Origin: Gymnodinialimonas phycosphaerae
Lineage (GTDB): Bacteria > Pseudomonadota > Alphaproteobacteria > Rhodobacterales > Rhodobacteraceae
DNA length: 64,000 nt
Reading direction: 5' to 3'
Assembly: GCF_019195455.1 (NCBI RefSeq)
Contig: NZ_JAIMBW010000001.1
Location: 868,001 to 932,000, forward strand
Positions 35,941 to 45,015 of the stretch are shown piece by piece. Every line of letters begins with the position of its first letter. Within the stretch, counting starts at the first letter, position 1. The notes under the pieces are model-generated. The model made no database searches. It had not been told where the DNA came from and saw nothing but the letters and a program-made list of their open reading frames with translations. A program made the translations under genes and the position numbers.

Positions 35941-36000
35941 ATCATTAAATGTCAAATAACATCATTTCATGCCATATGATGACTGAAAATGATCATTTGT
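35941..36000. promoter_or_regulatory. Putative RhaR operator region
   Basis: An AT-rich segment in the divergent rhaR-rhaD gap with repeated ATCATT elements (35941, 35961, 35992), their inverse ATGAT (35976-35980), and a perfect 12-bp palindrome AAATGATCATTT at 35987-35998. Multiple half-sites at this position suit a DeoR-type repressor. Confidence 0.5.
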
Positions 36001-36079
36001 GATTGACTTGTGGTCGCCCGCGCCGCACCCTCAAGGCAATTCACTTGGTGGGCACAGGAGTGCTCAAAGGGGAGGCTTC

Positions 36080-38182
36080 ATGCTGGAAACCACTGAAAAA
36101 GCGCGTTTATCCAATCTTTGGGATGGGTCAAAGGCGGCCACGATGTCCGAGTCGGAAAAGCTGCTTTACCGCTCGAATCTTTTGGGATCGGACAAGCGGA
36201 TTACCAACTACGGGGGCGGGAACACGTCCGCAAAGGTGATGGAAACTGACCCCCTGTCTGGTGAGTTGACCGAAGTGCTTTGGGTCAAAGGATCGGGGGG
36301 CGACGTGGGCTCCATCAAGATAGACGGATTTGCCACGCTCTATATGGAAAAGCTGCGGGCCCTGAAGGGTGTCTACCGTGGCGTCGAATTCGAGGATGAG
36401 ATGGTTGGCCTGCTGCCCCATTGCACCTTCAATCTGAACGCCCGCGCCGCCTCCATCGACACGCCTTTGCACGCCTATGTCCCGCGTAAACACGTCGACC
36501 ACATGCACCCCGATGCCATCATCGCGATCGCCGCAGCGGCGGACAGCAAGGCCCTTACGGCTGAGATTTTCGGTAACGATATCGGATGGTTGCCATGGAA
36601 GAAGCCGGGCTATGAATTGGGCCTGTGGCTGGAGGATTTCTGCCTCAAGAACCCCGATGCAAAAGGTGTCGTTCTGGAAAGCCACGGGCTGTTCACTTGG
36701 GATGACGACGCAGAGGCCTGCTACACCCTGACTGTCGACGTCATCCAGAAGGCGATGGACTGGTTCGCCGCAAAGACGGTTGGCTTGCCTGCCTTTGGTG
36801 GCGCGGTCAACGCCTCCTTGCCAGCTGACGAAAGACACGCGGTCGCCGCCCGCTTGATGCCCGCGATCCGTGGAATGGTTTCTAGCCAACAGCACATGGT
36901 GGGACACTTCGACGACAGCGATACGGTGCTGGAATTCGTGAACGCTAGGGACATGGAGCCGTTGGCGGCTCTGGGCACATCCTGCCCCGACCATTTCTTG
37001 CGCACGAAAATTCGCCCCCTCGTGGTCAGCTTCGACCCTGCGAAACCGGATGTGGACGCGGTTTTGGAAGGCTTGCCTGCACAAGTCGCGGCCTATCGTC
37101 ACGATTACGCAGCCTATTATGAGCGCTGCAAACATGACGACAGCCCGCCGCTGCGCGACCCGAACGCTGTGGTCTACCTGATCCCCGGCGTCGGCATGAT
37201 CACCTTCGCCAAAGACAAGGCCACTGCGCGCATCTCGGGCGAGTTCTACGTCAACGCGATCAACGTCATGCGCGGCGCCAGCGCCGTCAGCACCTATTGC
37301 GGATTGCCGGAGCAGGAGGCCTTCGACATCGAATATTGGCTTCTGGAAGAGGCCAAGTTGCAGCGACTGCCGAAGCCCAAAGCGCTTGCCGGACGCGTGG
37401 CTTTGGTCACCGGCGGGGCAGGGGGTATCGGCTCGGCCACCGCTGCGCGTTACCTGGCGGAGGGGGCCTGCGTGGTTCTCGCCGATATCGACGAGGACGC
37501 GCTGTCCGCCACCACAGAAGCTTTGAGCAAGAGTTTTTCCAACGACGTCGTCCGAAGTGTCACAATGAATGTCACCAGCGAGACCGCCGTGGCAGAGGCG
37601 TTCGCCTCGGCCGCAGTGGAATATGGCGGCATCGACATCCTGGTATCGAACGCGGGCATTGCTTCATCCGCTCCGGTGGAAGAGACATCGCTGGCGCTTT
37701 GGCAAAAGAACATGGACATCCTCAGCACTGGATATTTCCTCGTTAGCCGTGAGGCGTTCAAGATGCTTCGGGTGCAGGGCATGGGCGGGTCCATCGTGTT
37801 CGTGGGCTCCAAGAACGGCCTCGCCGCCAGCCCCAATGCTTCCGCCTATTGTACGGCGAAGGCCAGTGAGCTGCACTTGGCTCGGTGTTTGGCGCTGGAA
37901 GGGGCGGAAGCGGGCATCCGTGTCAACGTCGTCAACCCTGATGCCGTGCTGCAAGGATCCAAGATCTGGCAGGGAGATTGGCTTGATCAGCGCGCCTCAA
38001 CCTATGGGACAGACAAGGCCGGGCTTGAGGAGATGTACCGGGAACGCTCCATGCTGAAGCGTTCGGTGTTGCCAGAGGACATCGCGGAAGCCGCGTATTT
38101 CTTCGCCTCTGATCTGTCCGCAAAGTCGACGGGCAACATTATCAATGTTGATGCTGGCAACGTCCAGGCCTTCACGCGCTAG
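36080..38182 (+). CDS. rhaD: Bifunctional rhamnulose-1-phosphate aldolase / short-chain dehydrogenase
   Basis: A 700-residue fusion. Residues about 25-400 are a class II aldolase/adducin domain with metal ligands in HVDHMHPDAI and ESHGLFTW; residues about 430-700 form an SDR with GGAGGIGSATA, the NAG motif (VSNAGIA) and the YxxxK active site in SAYCTAKASE. The pair cleaves rhamnulose 1-phosphate to dihydroxyacetone phosphate and L-lactaldehyde and oxidises the latter to lactate. The start is ATG 36080 behind AAAGGGGAGG. It is followed 11 bp later by rhaI. Confidence 0.92.
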   Translation: MLETTEKARLSNLWDGSKAATMSESEKLLYRSNLLGSDKRITNYGGGNTSAKVMETDPLSGELTEVLWVKGSGGDVGSIKIDGFATLYMEKLRALKGVYRGVEFEDEMVGLLPHCTFNLNARAASIDTPLHAYVPRKHVDHMHPDAIIAIAAAADSKALTAEIFGNDIGWLPWKKPGYELGLWLEDFCLKNPDAKGVVLESHGLFTWDDDAEACYTLTVDVIQKAMDWFAAKTVGLPAFGGAVNASLPADERHAVAARLMPAIRGMVSSQQHMVGHFDDSDTVLEFVNARDMEPLAALGTSCPDHFLRTKIRPLVVSFDPAKPDVDAVLEGLPAQVAAYRHDYAAYYERCKHDDSPPLRDPNAVVYLIPGVGMITFAKDKATARISGEFYVNAINVMRGASAVSTYCGLPEQEAFDIEYWLLEEAKLQRLPKPKALAGRVALVTGGAGGIGSATAARYLAEGACVVLADIDEDALSATTEALSKSFSNDVVRSVTMNVTSETAVAEAFASAAVEYGGIDILVSNAGIASSAPVEETSLALWQKNMDILSTGYFLVSREAFKMLRVQGMGGSIVFVGSKNGLAASPNASAYCTAKASELHLARCLALEGAEAGIRVNVVNPDAVLQGSKIWQGDWLDQRASTYGTDKAGLEEMYRERSMLKRSVLPEDIAEAAYFFASDLSAKSTGNIINVDAGNVQAFTR

Positions 38183-38193
38183 GGAGCGGGACC

Positions 38194-39435
38194 ATGACCA
38201 AGCAAAATTACGACACGGCCCGCGCGATCTTCGCCGATTGGGGCGTTGATGCGGAAGCCGCGATGGAGCGTTTGGCGCGCATCCCGATCTCAATGCACTG
38301 TTGGCAAGGTGACGACGTGGTGGGGTTCGAAGCCAGGACTGGCGCGTCTGGTGGCGGAATTCAGACGACCGGAAATCACCCGGGCCGTGCCCGCACCCCG
38401 GATGAGCTTCGCGCCGATCTGGAGTTCTCCTATGCACAAATCCCGGGCTCTCATCGGCTCAATCTGCATGCGATGTATCTAGACACCGACGCCACGCCCG
38501 ACCGGGACGAGATTGAATACGACCATTTCGCGCCCTGGGTCGATTGGGCGCGCGAACAGGGTCTGGGCCTCGATTTCAATCCGACGTTCTTCGCCCACGC
38601 CAAGGCCGACGACAATCTGACTTTGTCTCATCCCGACGCTGGCATCCGGGAGTTCTGGATCGAACATGGCAAGCGGTCGCGCGACATTGCCGCGAAGATG
38701 GGGACGGAGTTGGGAAGCGCGTGCGTCAACAACATCTGGGTGCCGGACGGTTTCAAGGACATCCCGGTGGACCGCATGGCCGCGCGGGCGCGGTTGGAGG
38801 CGTCTTTGGACGCCATGCTGGCTTCGCCGCAAGAGCACATGCTGGACGCGGTGGAATCCAAGCTGTTCGGCATTGGCGTAGAGGCCTGCACCGTAGGAAG
38901 TCACGAGTTCTACTTGGGCTATGCGATCCGCAACAAGACGCTGCTGTGTTTGGACATGGGGCATTTCCACCCGACGGAAAACGTGGCCGACAAGCTAAGC
39001 TCGGTGGCGTTGTCGTTGGACGAAATCCTGCTCCACGTTTCCCGGCCCATGCGCTGGGACAGCGACCATGTGATCCTGCTCAACGACGATATCCTCGCGA
39101 TGGCGCAGGAACTGATTTTTTCAGACCTCCTGGATCGAACGCGCATCGGCCTGGATTTCTTTGACGCCACAATAAGCCGGACAGCGGCCTGGGTGATCGG
39201 CACGCGCAATATGCAAAAGGCGCTACTGCGTGGATTGTTGATGCCCAAGGCGCAGTTGCAATCGGCGGAGTCCAGTTTGGACTACACCCAACGCCTGATA
39301 GTAACCGAAGAGGTTAAGGACTTGCCCTTTGGTGCTGTCTGGCAGGAGTTCTGCGATCGGCATTCCGCGCCTGAGGGGCTGATGCTGATGAAGACGCTCA
39401 GCGAATATGACCGGTCTGTGGCGTCACGCAACTGA
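38194..39435 (+). CDS. rhaI: L-rhamnose isomerase (Pseudomonas/rhizobial RhaI type)
   Basis: A 413-residue TIM-barrel xylose-isomerase-like enzyme converting L-rhamnose to L-rhamnulose. Metal-site regions appear in LDFNPTFFAHAKAD, ESKLFGIGVEACTVGSHEFYLGYA, LCLDMGHFHPTE and WDSDHVILLNDD. It is not related at this level to E. coli RhaA. With rhaD it forms a two-gene operon divergent from the transport genes. Confidence 0.9.
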   Translation: MTKQNYDTARAIFADWGVDAEAAMERLARIPISMHCWQGDDVVGFEARTGASGGGIQTTGNHPGRARTPDELRADLEFSYAQIPGSHRLNLHAMYLDTDATPDRDEIEYDHFAPWVDWAREQGLGLDFNPTFFAHAKADDNLTLSHPDAGIREFWIEHGKRSRDIAAKMGTELGSACVNNIWVPDGFKDIPVDRMAARARLEASLDAMLASPQEHMLDAVESKLFGIGVEACTVGSHEFYLGYAIRNKTLLCLDMGHFHPTENVADKLSSVALSLDEILLHVSRPMRWDSDHVILLNDDILAMAQELIFSDLLDRTRIGLDFFDATISRTAAWVIGTRNMQKALLRGLLMPKAQLQSAESSLDYTQRLIVTEEVKDLPFGAVWQEFCDRHSAPEGLMLMKTLSEYDRSVASRN

Positions 39436-39587
39436 TCCGAATCGAGATTGTAAGGTGAATTGGACCATTTGTTTGTGGAGGGACAGAATGGGCTCGAAGC
39501 TGAAATCGGATGCGGCGCAGCATGTTGTGATACATTGCCTCGTCAACGTCGGGTTGTCGCCTTGGGAGGGAAAGGCGGATCGGAGGA

Positions 39588-40226
39588 TATGTCTTTGAAA
39601 CACCATACTTACCTGCCATTCGCGCACTTCGACCCGCTTGGAACAAAGGGCGCATCGTTGGACAGAAACGGCCCCTGAAACCAAAACATGCCTGGGCTAT
39701 CCGAGTTCGTCTGGAGCTGGCCGAAAACCATCGCGACCTCGCCCTCTTCAATATGGCCATCGATAGCAATCTACGCGATTGCGATCTGGTTCGTATGCAG
39801 GTCGTCGACGTAATGGCGTCTGGCGAGATCAAAGAACGGCCCTCGGTTTTACAAAGCAAGATACAAGAGCCAGTGTGGTTCGAGATATCAGAAGGCTCGC
39901 GTGCGTAAGTCGCAAAGTGGATGGAAGACCCTCTAATGGTCGGATCAGAATGTCTTTGGCCAGGCCGGTTTCACGAACGGCTGCACATCTCGACCCGCCA
40001 ATATGCACGGATTGTGCGTGACTGGGTTACGTCGATCGGCCTTGAGGTCGCAGCCTTTGGAACACATTCCATGCGGCGACCGAAGGTCACGCAGATCTAC
40101 AAGAGAGCCGGCAACCTTCGAGCAGTTCCGCTCCTGCTTGGTCAGACCAAGATAGACAGTACTGTTCGGTATCTTGGGGTGGAACTTGTTGATGCTCTTG
40201 CGACCGCTGAAGCCATTGAAATCTGA
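39588..40226 (+). pseudogene. Tyrosine recombinase/integrase, interrupted by an in-frame stop
   Basis: The frame reads WNKGRIVGQKRPLKPKHAWAIR, RDLALFNMAIDSNLRDCDLVRMQVVDV and later HISTRQYARIVRDWV, GTHSMRRPK and STVRYLG, the usual order in this integrase family. A TAA at 39906-39908 interrupts it in the same frame (SEGSRA-stop-VAKWMED). No start with a ribosome site is visible. The active-site region is partly eroded: the usual LLGHTK reads LLGQTK, though HSMRR and the final Tyr are kept. It begins the mobile-element debris that runs to dusA. Confidence 0.75.
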
Positions 40227-40392
40227 CCAGGCGGGCCGTCTTCAGGGACGGCCCCTAGCCGTCGTCCGGAACAACCGCACAGGCTGCGGTGCGGCTTCCC
40301 CAAAGCGGATGGGGTGGATAGCTCCTGATCCCCCGGCGTCGCAATTCGCCATACCGCAGTTTGTCTATCAGTGCCAGGAAAGGAGCGACCCA

Positions 40393-40470
40393 ATGCAAGT
40401 TGCAACAGTCGGCATCGATCTGGCCAAGCCTGTTATTCAGGTCCACGGGATTGACCTGCTCCCCCTCTGA
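40393..40470 (+). pseudogene. IS110-family transposase stub
   Basis: The first 25 residues (MQVATVGIDLAKPVIQVHGIDLLPL) match the RuvC-like N-terminus of IS110 transposases, with AGGAG upstream. The frame then stops where the IS3 remnant begins, so the rest was lost or displaced. Confidence 0.7.
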
Positions 40471-40478
40471 CTCCGCGT

Positions 40479-41221
40479 TTATGAGTTGGTTTTGTTCAGG
40501 GTTTTGTCCTCTCCTGACCGTTGGTGATACTCCCGTGGCGTGAGCCCGTCGAGGCGCGAATGCGGGCGGTGATGATTGTAGTCGTCGCGCCATGCCGCAA
40601 TCATGCGACAGGCATGGCGCAACGACGGGAACAGGTGCTTGTTGAGGGACTCCTCGCATATCCTCCATTGAAGCTTTCGACCAAACCATGCCGCAGCGGC
40701 TTGCCCGGCGCGATATAGTGCCAGCCGACCTTACGATCCTGTTGTCATTTCAGCATCGCATTGCTGGTCAGCTTGGTTCAATTGTCGCTGACCACCATGC
40801 AGGGATAGCCCCGCAGCTCAGCGATACGATCCAGTTCTCGGGCGACACGAGCACCGCCAATGGGTGTATCCACCACAGCGGCCAGGCATTCCCGGCTGAA
40901 GTCATCGATCACGTTCAGCACCCGGAACCGACGCCCGTCTTCGAGCGCGTCCGACATGAAGTCGAGCGACCACCTCTGGTGCGGCCCCTGCGGGATTGCC
41001 ATCGGCTTCCTTGTGCCCACTGCGCGCTTGCATCCGCCCCGCCACACTTGGATCGCCACTTATAAAAGGTCGCATCGCTGATGCCGTGCTTGCGGCATAG
41101 CTCCTTCGCAGCCACCCCAGCTTGGTGCTCTTTCAAAATGCCCACTCTCGGCAGATTTGCTTTGCAAACCGTCTGCCGCGCAGTGAATGATCTGTTCTTC
41201 GCTAAAACGGCTTCTCTTCAT
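40479..41221 (-). mobile_element. Decayed IS3-family element (orfA/orfB remnants)
   Basis: Read on the minus strand: the orfA start MKRSRFSEEQII at 41221, then out of frame ILKEHQAGVAAKELCRKHGISDATFYKWRSK. This runs directly into the orfB middle (KRAVGTRKPMAIPQGPHQRWSLDFMSDAL, VIDDFSRECLA, MVVSDN) and, after frameshifts, the orfB end ([28 protein letters not shown]) to a stop at 40479-40481. The end of orfA and the beginning of orfB are deleted. It cannot encode a transposase. Terminal inverted repeats were not resolved with confidence. Confidence 0.8.
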
Positions 41222-41282
41222 CGTCTGTCTCCTCAGTTGGGAACAGGCTAACCTCAAATCGAGGACTTTTCAGGGGAGCAGG

Positions 41283-41657
41283 TCACCAATTCCCAAGCAT
41301 CGAAACCCGTGGCATCAAACAGCCGAATGCGCTGGTCATTTTCGGTCTTGTTGCGCGGGTCCTTGCGGTCGTGGATGAGGAGCATCCGTCGTGCGACATC
41401 CAGATCGCGCCATTCAACGCGGCGGTTTGCCTACCTCGCACATATCCACTATGTGGAGATCGATCAGATCGCCAACGGTTGCGAGACGCGAGACGGACGA
41501 CTTGTTCGGTGCCAGCCCCTGTTCGACCCGGGTCTCCGCCTGGCGGGCCCAACGATGGGCGTCGTCGCGGCGGAGGAACGTCTCGCTCGCGTGAGTCACC
41601 CTTTCGTCTGATCTGGACCCGGTAGGCACCGGAGGGGAGTTTGGTGATGGAGGCCAT
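41283..41657 (-). pseudogene. Phage/ICE-type integrase remnant at the dusA 5' end
   Basis: The N-terminus MASITKLPSGAYRVQIRRKGD is typical of arm-binding domains of tyrosine recombinases. The continuation shifts frame to ASETFLRRDDAHRWARQAETRVEQGLAPNKSSVSRLATVGDLIDLHI, and another shifted piece follows. The catalytic domain is missing. It points away from dusA and ends about 110 bp before it, the arrangement expected for an element inserted at the dusA attachment site. Confidence 0.7.
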
Positions 41658-41770
41658 TTTCGTGTGCGCTGAGTGTGCAATGAGTCGTCGAAAAGGGGCA
41701 AATCGCGAGATATCGGGGCGTAATTCTGCGTAGGAACTTGGCCCAGTAACAGTTTGAAGATGCAGTAAAA

Positions 41771-42760
41771 ATGCAAATAAATCAACACGCTAGATTATCT
41801 GTCGCACCGATGATGGATTGGACCGACCGCCACTGTCGGTTCTTCCACCGTCTGATGTCGCGCGACGCCTTGCTCTATACCGAAATGGTCACTTCCGCCG
41901 CAGTACTCAATGGCGACCGAGATCGCCTGCTTGCCTTCAACCCGGCGGAGCATCCGGTTGCCTTGCAGCTTGGCGGCGCGGACCCGGCAGAGTTGGCGCG
42001 CGCCGTGCGTGTCCTGCGCGACTATGGCTATGATGAGGTCAATCTGAATGTAGGTTGCCCCTCGGACCGGGTGCAATCGGGCTGCTTTGGGGCCGTGTTG
42101 ATGCGCCAGCCGGATCTCGTGGCTGATTGCGTGCGGGCAATGCAGGGCGAAAGCGATGTGGACGTCACCGTGAAATGTCGGATCGGCGTCGATGATCAGG
42201 ACCCCCATGAAGCGCTGCCCCGGTTTCTGGAGGCGATGGTCGGGGCAGGGGTGACGCGTGTCACGATCCATGCGCGCAAGGCCTGGCTTCAGGGATTGAG
42301 TCCGAAGCAGAACCGGGACGTGCCGCCGCTGGATTACGATCTGGTGCACGCCATGAAACGCGCCTTCCCGCAGCTTCATATCTCGCTCAACGGAGGCATC
42401 GCTACGCTGGATGAGGCCGACGCCCACCTGAAAGCGGGCCTCGACGGGGTGATGATCGGGCGCGCGGCCTATCATACGCCTGCCGACGTACTGTTGCAGG
42501 CTGATCGGCGCATCTTCGGCCGCGATCGCCGCGCCCGTACGGCCGAGCAGGTGGCCCTGGAGATGTTGCCCTACATCGAGGCGCACCTGCAGGACGGGGG
42601 GCGCCTCAACCAGATCACGCGGCATATCCTAGGCCTATTCGCGGGGCGTCCCGGCGCGCGGGGATGGAAGCGCATCTTGTCGGAAGGCGCGCATCGCGAT
42701 GGGGCAGGGCCCGAGCTTGTCGAGCGCGCCTTGCAAGAGGTCACCGCCCGCGCGGCATAG
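41771..42760 (+). CDS. dusA: tRNA-dihydrouridine(20/20a) synthase
   Basis: A 329-residue FMN enzyme that reduces U20/U20a of tRNA. Motifs: VAPMMDWTDRHCRFFHRLMSRDALLYTEMV, the active-site cysteine in LNVGCPSDRVQSGCFGA, VKCRIGVDD, VTIHARKAWLQGLSPKQNR (DusA-specific) and LNGGIATLDEA. The first eight residues (MQINQHAR) may have been supplied by the element inserted upstream. No strong ribosome site is visible in front of ATG 41771. Confidence 0.92.
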   Translation: MQINQHARLSVAPMMDWTDRHCRFFHRLMSRDALLYTEMVTSAAVLNGDRDRLLAFNPAEHPVALQLGGADPAELARAVRVLRDYGYDEVNLNVGCPSDRVQSGCFGAVLMRQPDLVADCVRAMQGESDVDVTVKCRIGVDDQDPHEALPRFLEAMVGAGVTRVTIHARKAWLQGLSPKQNRDVPPLDYDLVHAMKRAFPQLHISLNGGIATLDEADAHLKAGLDGVMIGRAAYHTPADVLLQADRRIFGRDRRARTAEQVALEMLPYIEAHLQDGGRLNQITRHILGLFAGRPGARGWKRILSEGAHRDGAGPELVERALQEVTARAA

Positions 42761-42859
42761 GCGAACCCGAGCCAGCGTCGCCTTTGCGTTTCAAGCCACA
42801 GCCGCATGGGCGGATTTAAGATTGCGGCAGCGTTCATGGGCCGATATACGGCCCACAAC

Positions 42860-42936
42860 GGATCCATAGCTCAGCTGGATAGAGTGTCGCCCTCCGAAGG
42901 CGAAGGTCGTAGGTTCGAATCCTACTGGGTCCGCCA
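42860..42936 (+). tRNA. tRNA-Arg (CCG)
   Basis: A 77-nt cloverleaf including an encoded CCA end. The acceptor stem GGATCCA pairs with TGGGTCC (one G-U), the anticodon loop is CTCCGAA in the stem TCGCC/GGCGA giving anticodon CCG, and the T loop is GGTTCGAATCC. It reads CGG codons. A short T-run follows. Confidence 0.95.
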
Positions 42937-42947
42937 TTTGGCTTTTT

Positions 42948-43064
42948 ATTGCGCTACCGCCCTTTGGGCTACTTGAGCGCGGGGGTATTACGCCACCGCC
43001 TTTCGGGTTGCTTGAGTTGGAGGTATTGCGCAACTGGCATTTTAAGCCACTTGAGCGTGGAAGT
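42948..43064 (+). repeat. Three imperfect ~39-bp tandem repeats after tRNA-Arg
   Basis: Units at 42948-42986, 42987-43024 and 43025-43064 (39, 38 and 40 bp). Each starts ATTRCGC, has a centre like CGCCTTTCGGGYTRCTTGAG, and ends GGWRGT. No spacers separate them, so it is not a CRISPR array. Each unit can form a small hairpin around CCCTTTGGG-like centres. Confidence 0.75.
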
Positions 43065-43262
43065 GCGACCTGGTCTTCAATTAGCTGACGTGGCGTCCCA
43101 AAAACGTCGACCCAAAGGCCCGCGCCCGAACGAAATCCTTGATCCGCTGGGGTTTTTCGCACACGCTACCGTGATGAGAAAGTGGGGACTCCTTCCTTCT
43201 TGGCTCGATTTCACTTTCGCGTGCCGCAATCTCGGGACGTAAAATCGAACTAGGGACGTTTT

Positions 43263-44411
43263 TTGATTTCGCGTATCGGGCTGGTGTATCTGGCCATATT
43301 CATTGTTGTTCCCAGTGCTTTGACGTTTGCGTCTGCGGGCCACGAGACGGCATCCAACCTGTCGGCGTTGCTGGCGGGAACCATCGGGTTCTCTCTTATG
43401 ACGGCCAATATCGTGCTGGCCACGCGACCGCGCGGGCTGGAACAGTGGATGGGCGGGCTGGACCGCGTTTACGAGGTGCACAAATGGTCCGGCGCGTTGG
43501 TTCTGGGCCTGATCGTGGCCCACACGCAGATCGGGTTTGACCAAGTCGAGGGCGTCTTGCCGCCCGGTTCGCTCAGCTAAACTGCCGTGGAGGTGGCGGA
43601 GCTGGCGCTTTATCCGTCCACCAGTTGTTCGTGAAAGCGCCCTTTGGTCCTGCGGACCTGATCTCTCAATGGTTGATCGCGATGGCGGTCGTCGGGGTGC
43701 TGGCGCTGATCTGGACCTGGGTGCAAGATCCGGTGCGGGCACGTGGCTTCACCGTCTCGGAAATTTGAGCAATTGCCCGGTGCCACCTGTGTGCTGGCCA
43801 CACCCAATGGTCGCGGGCTGCGCTTGCGGCCCGGTCAATTCGCGTTTGTGTCGGCCAGAAAATCCGGCCTGCGCGAACCGCATCCCTACACTGTCTCGGG
43901 CACGGGCGAGGGGGGGAGCGTGGAATTCTCTATCCGGCCCTTGGGCGATTTTACCTGCCGCCTGCGCAAGACGCTTGCGCCCGGCGGCAAGCTGCGCCCT
44001 CAGGGCGGCTATGGCACGTTTCGGCCCCAAGACCGACGCAAGCCGCAAGTGTGGATCGCGGGCGGCATCGGGATCACGCCGTTTCTGGCAGCGGCAGAGG
44101 CCCTTGAGCCCGATCTCGACGGGCAAAGCACCTTGATCCACGCCGTGCCCACGAAAGCGGCTGCCGTGGGAGAGGATCGACTGCGCGCGGTCAGCGCCCG
44201 CGTGCCCGGCTTCACCTATCACCTTCATGCCAGCAACACGGCCTCTCGTTTGACCGGGGATGCCGTGTTGAAGCCATTACCGTTCGACATTTCCACAACA
44301 GAGATGTGGTTTTGCGGTCCCGCGCCGCTTCGCAAAGCCCTGCAAGCCCAATTCAAAGCGGCCGGGAAATCCCCACGCCGCATTCATTTCGAGCGTTTTG
44401 AGTTTCGATAA
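43263..44411 (+). pseudogene. Ferric-reductase-like transmembrane / ferredoxin-reductase protein, disrupted
   Basis: The first part (43263-43580) encodes the haem-binding membrane domain start (VYEVHKWSGALVLGLIVAHTQIGFDQVEGVLPPGSLS). TAA at 43578-43580 interrupts it in frame, followed by TAVEVAELALY. A segment that should carry more membrane helices is deleted, then HQLFVKAPFGPADLISQWLIA appears in another phase. Another shift near 43766 leads to an intact FAD/NAD(P)-binding half (FEQLPGATCVLATPNG ... HPYTVSG ... WIAGGIGITPFLAAAEAL ... WFCGPAPLRKAL). Three lesions make this a clear pseudogene. The intact relative would pass electrons from NAD(P)H across the membrane. Confidence 0.85.
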
Positions 44412-44451
44412 AACGCAAATTGAGTTGCAAAAACCCTTACGGGAGTTAGCC

Positions 44452-45009
44452 ATGTGCAATCCTGCCGCCATTCGCACCGCGTTGTTGTTTTCCGTTTCAA
44501 TGGCGATTGCATCGCCCGCGCCAGCGCAGGACTTGTTCCCGGACGGCACCCTTTCCGACTAAACGCCCGATATCGCGAACGGTGAGTTGGTGTTCAACGC
44601 GGCAGGCTGCGGATCGTGTCACGCCATCGACGGCGATGACCGCATCCTGGCGGGGGGCATGGACTTCCTCATTGGTCGCGTCGGCACGCTTTACGCGCCC
44701 AACATCACGGCCCATCCCACGGCGGGCATCGGCAACTGGTCGCGGGCGGATTTCCTCAACGCCGTGCTGCGCGGCGTGTCGCCCGAGGGCGAGACCTACC
44801 TTGGAGCCGCCTTCCCGCTCCCCGCCTATGCGCGCATGAACCCCGAGGATGCCGTGGACCTGCAGGCCTACCTCACGACGCTGCCCCAAAGCGATGCGCC
44901 GTCCCGCGATCATGCGGTGAATTTCCTGGGTGATGCCTACCTCAGCCTGTTTTCCCGCGATCAACCGGGCCTGATGGGGCACGCTGATCCGCAACTGGAG
45001 CGCGGCTAA
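44452..45009 (+). pseudogene. N-terminal part of the multihaem cytochrome gene, cut by two in-frame stops
   Basis: ATG 44452 with GGGAG 6 nt upstream and a signal peptide (ALLFSVSMAIASPAPAQD). TAA at 44560-44562 (codon 37, LSD-stop-TPDIANGE) and TAA at 45007-45009 (codon 186, ERG-stop-YLVEALG) interrupt a reading frame that otherwise continues to 47916. Between them is one haem-c motif, CGSCH (residues 53-57), in a class I cytochrome-like domain (NAAGCGSCHAIDG ... LGAAFPLPAYARM). As written, translation from the proper start gives a 36-residue peptide. Confidence 0.8.
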
Positions 45010-45015
45010 TATCTG

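Noticed and set aside
42948..43064. CRISPR array
   Set aside because: The three units are contiguous and imperfect with no spacers, and no cas gene is nearby.
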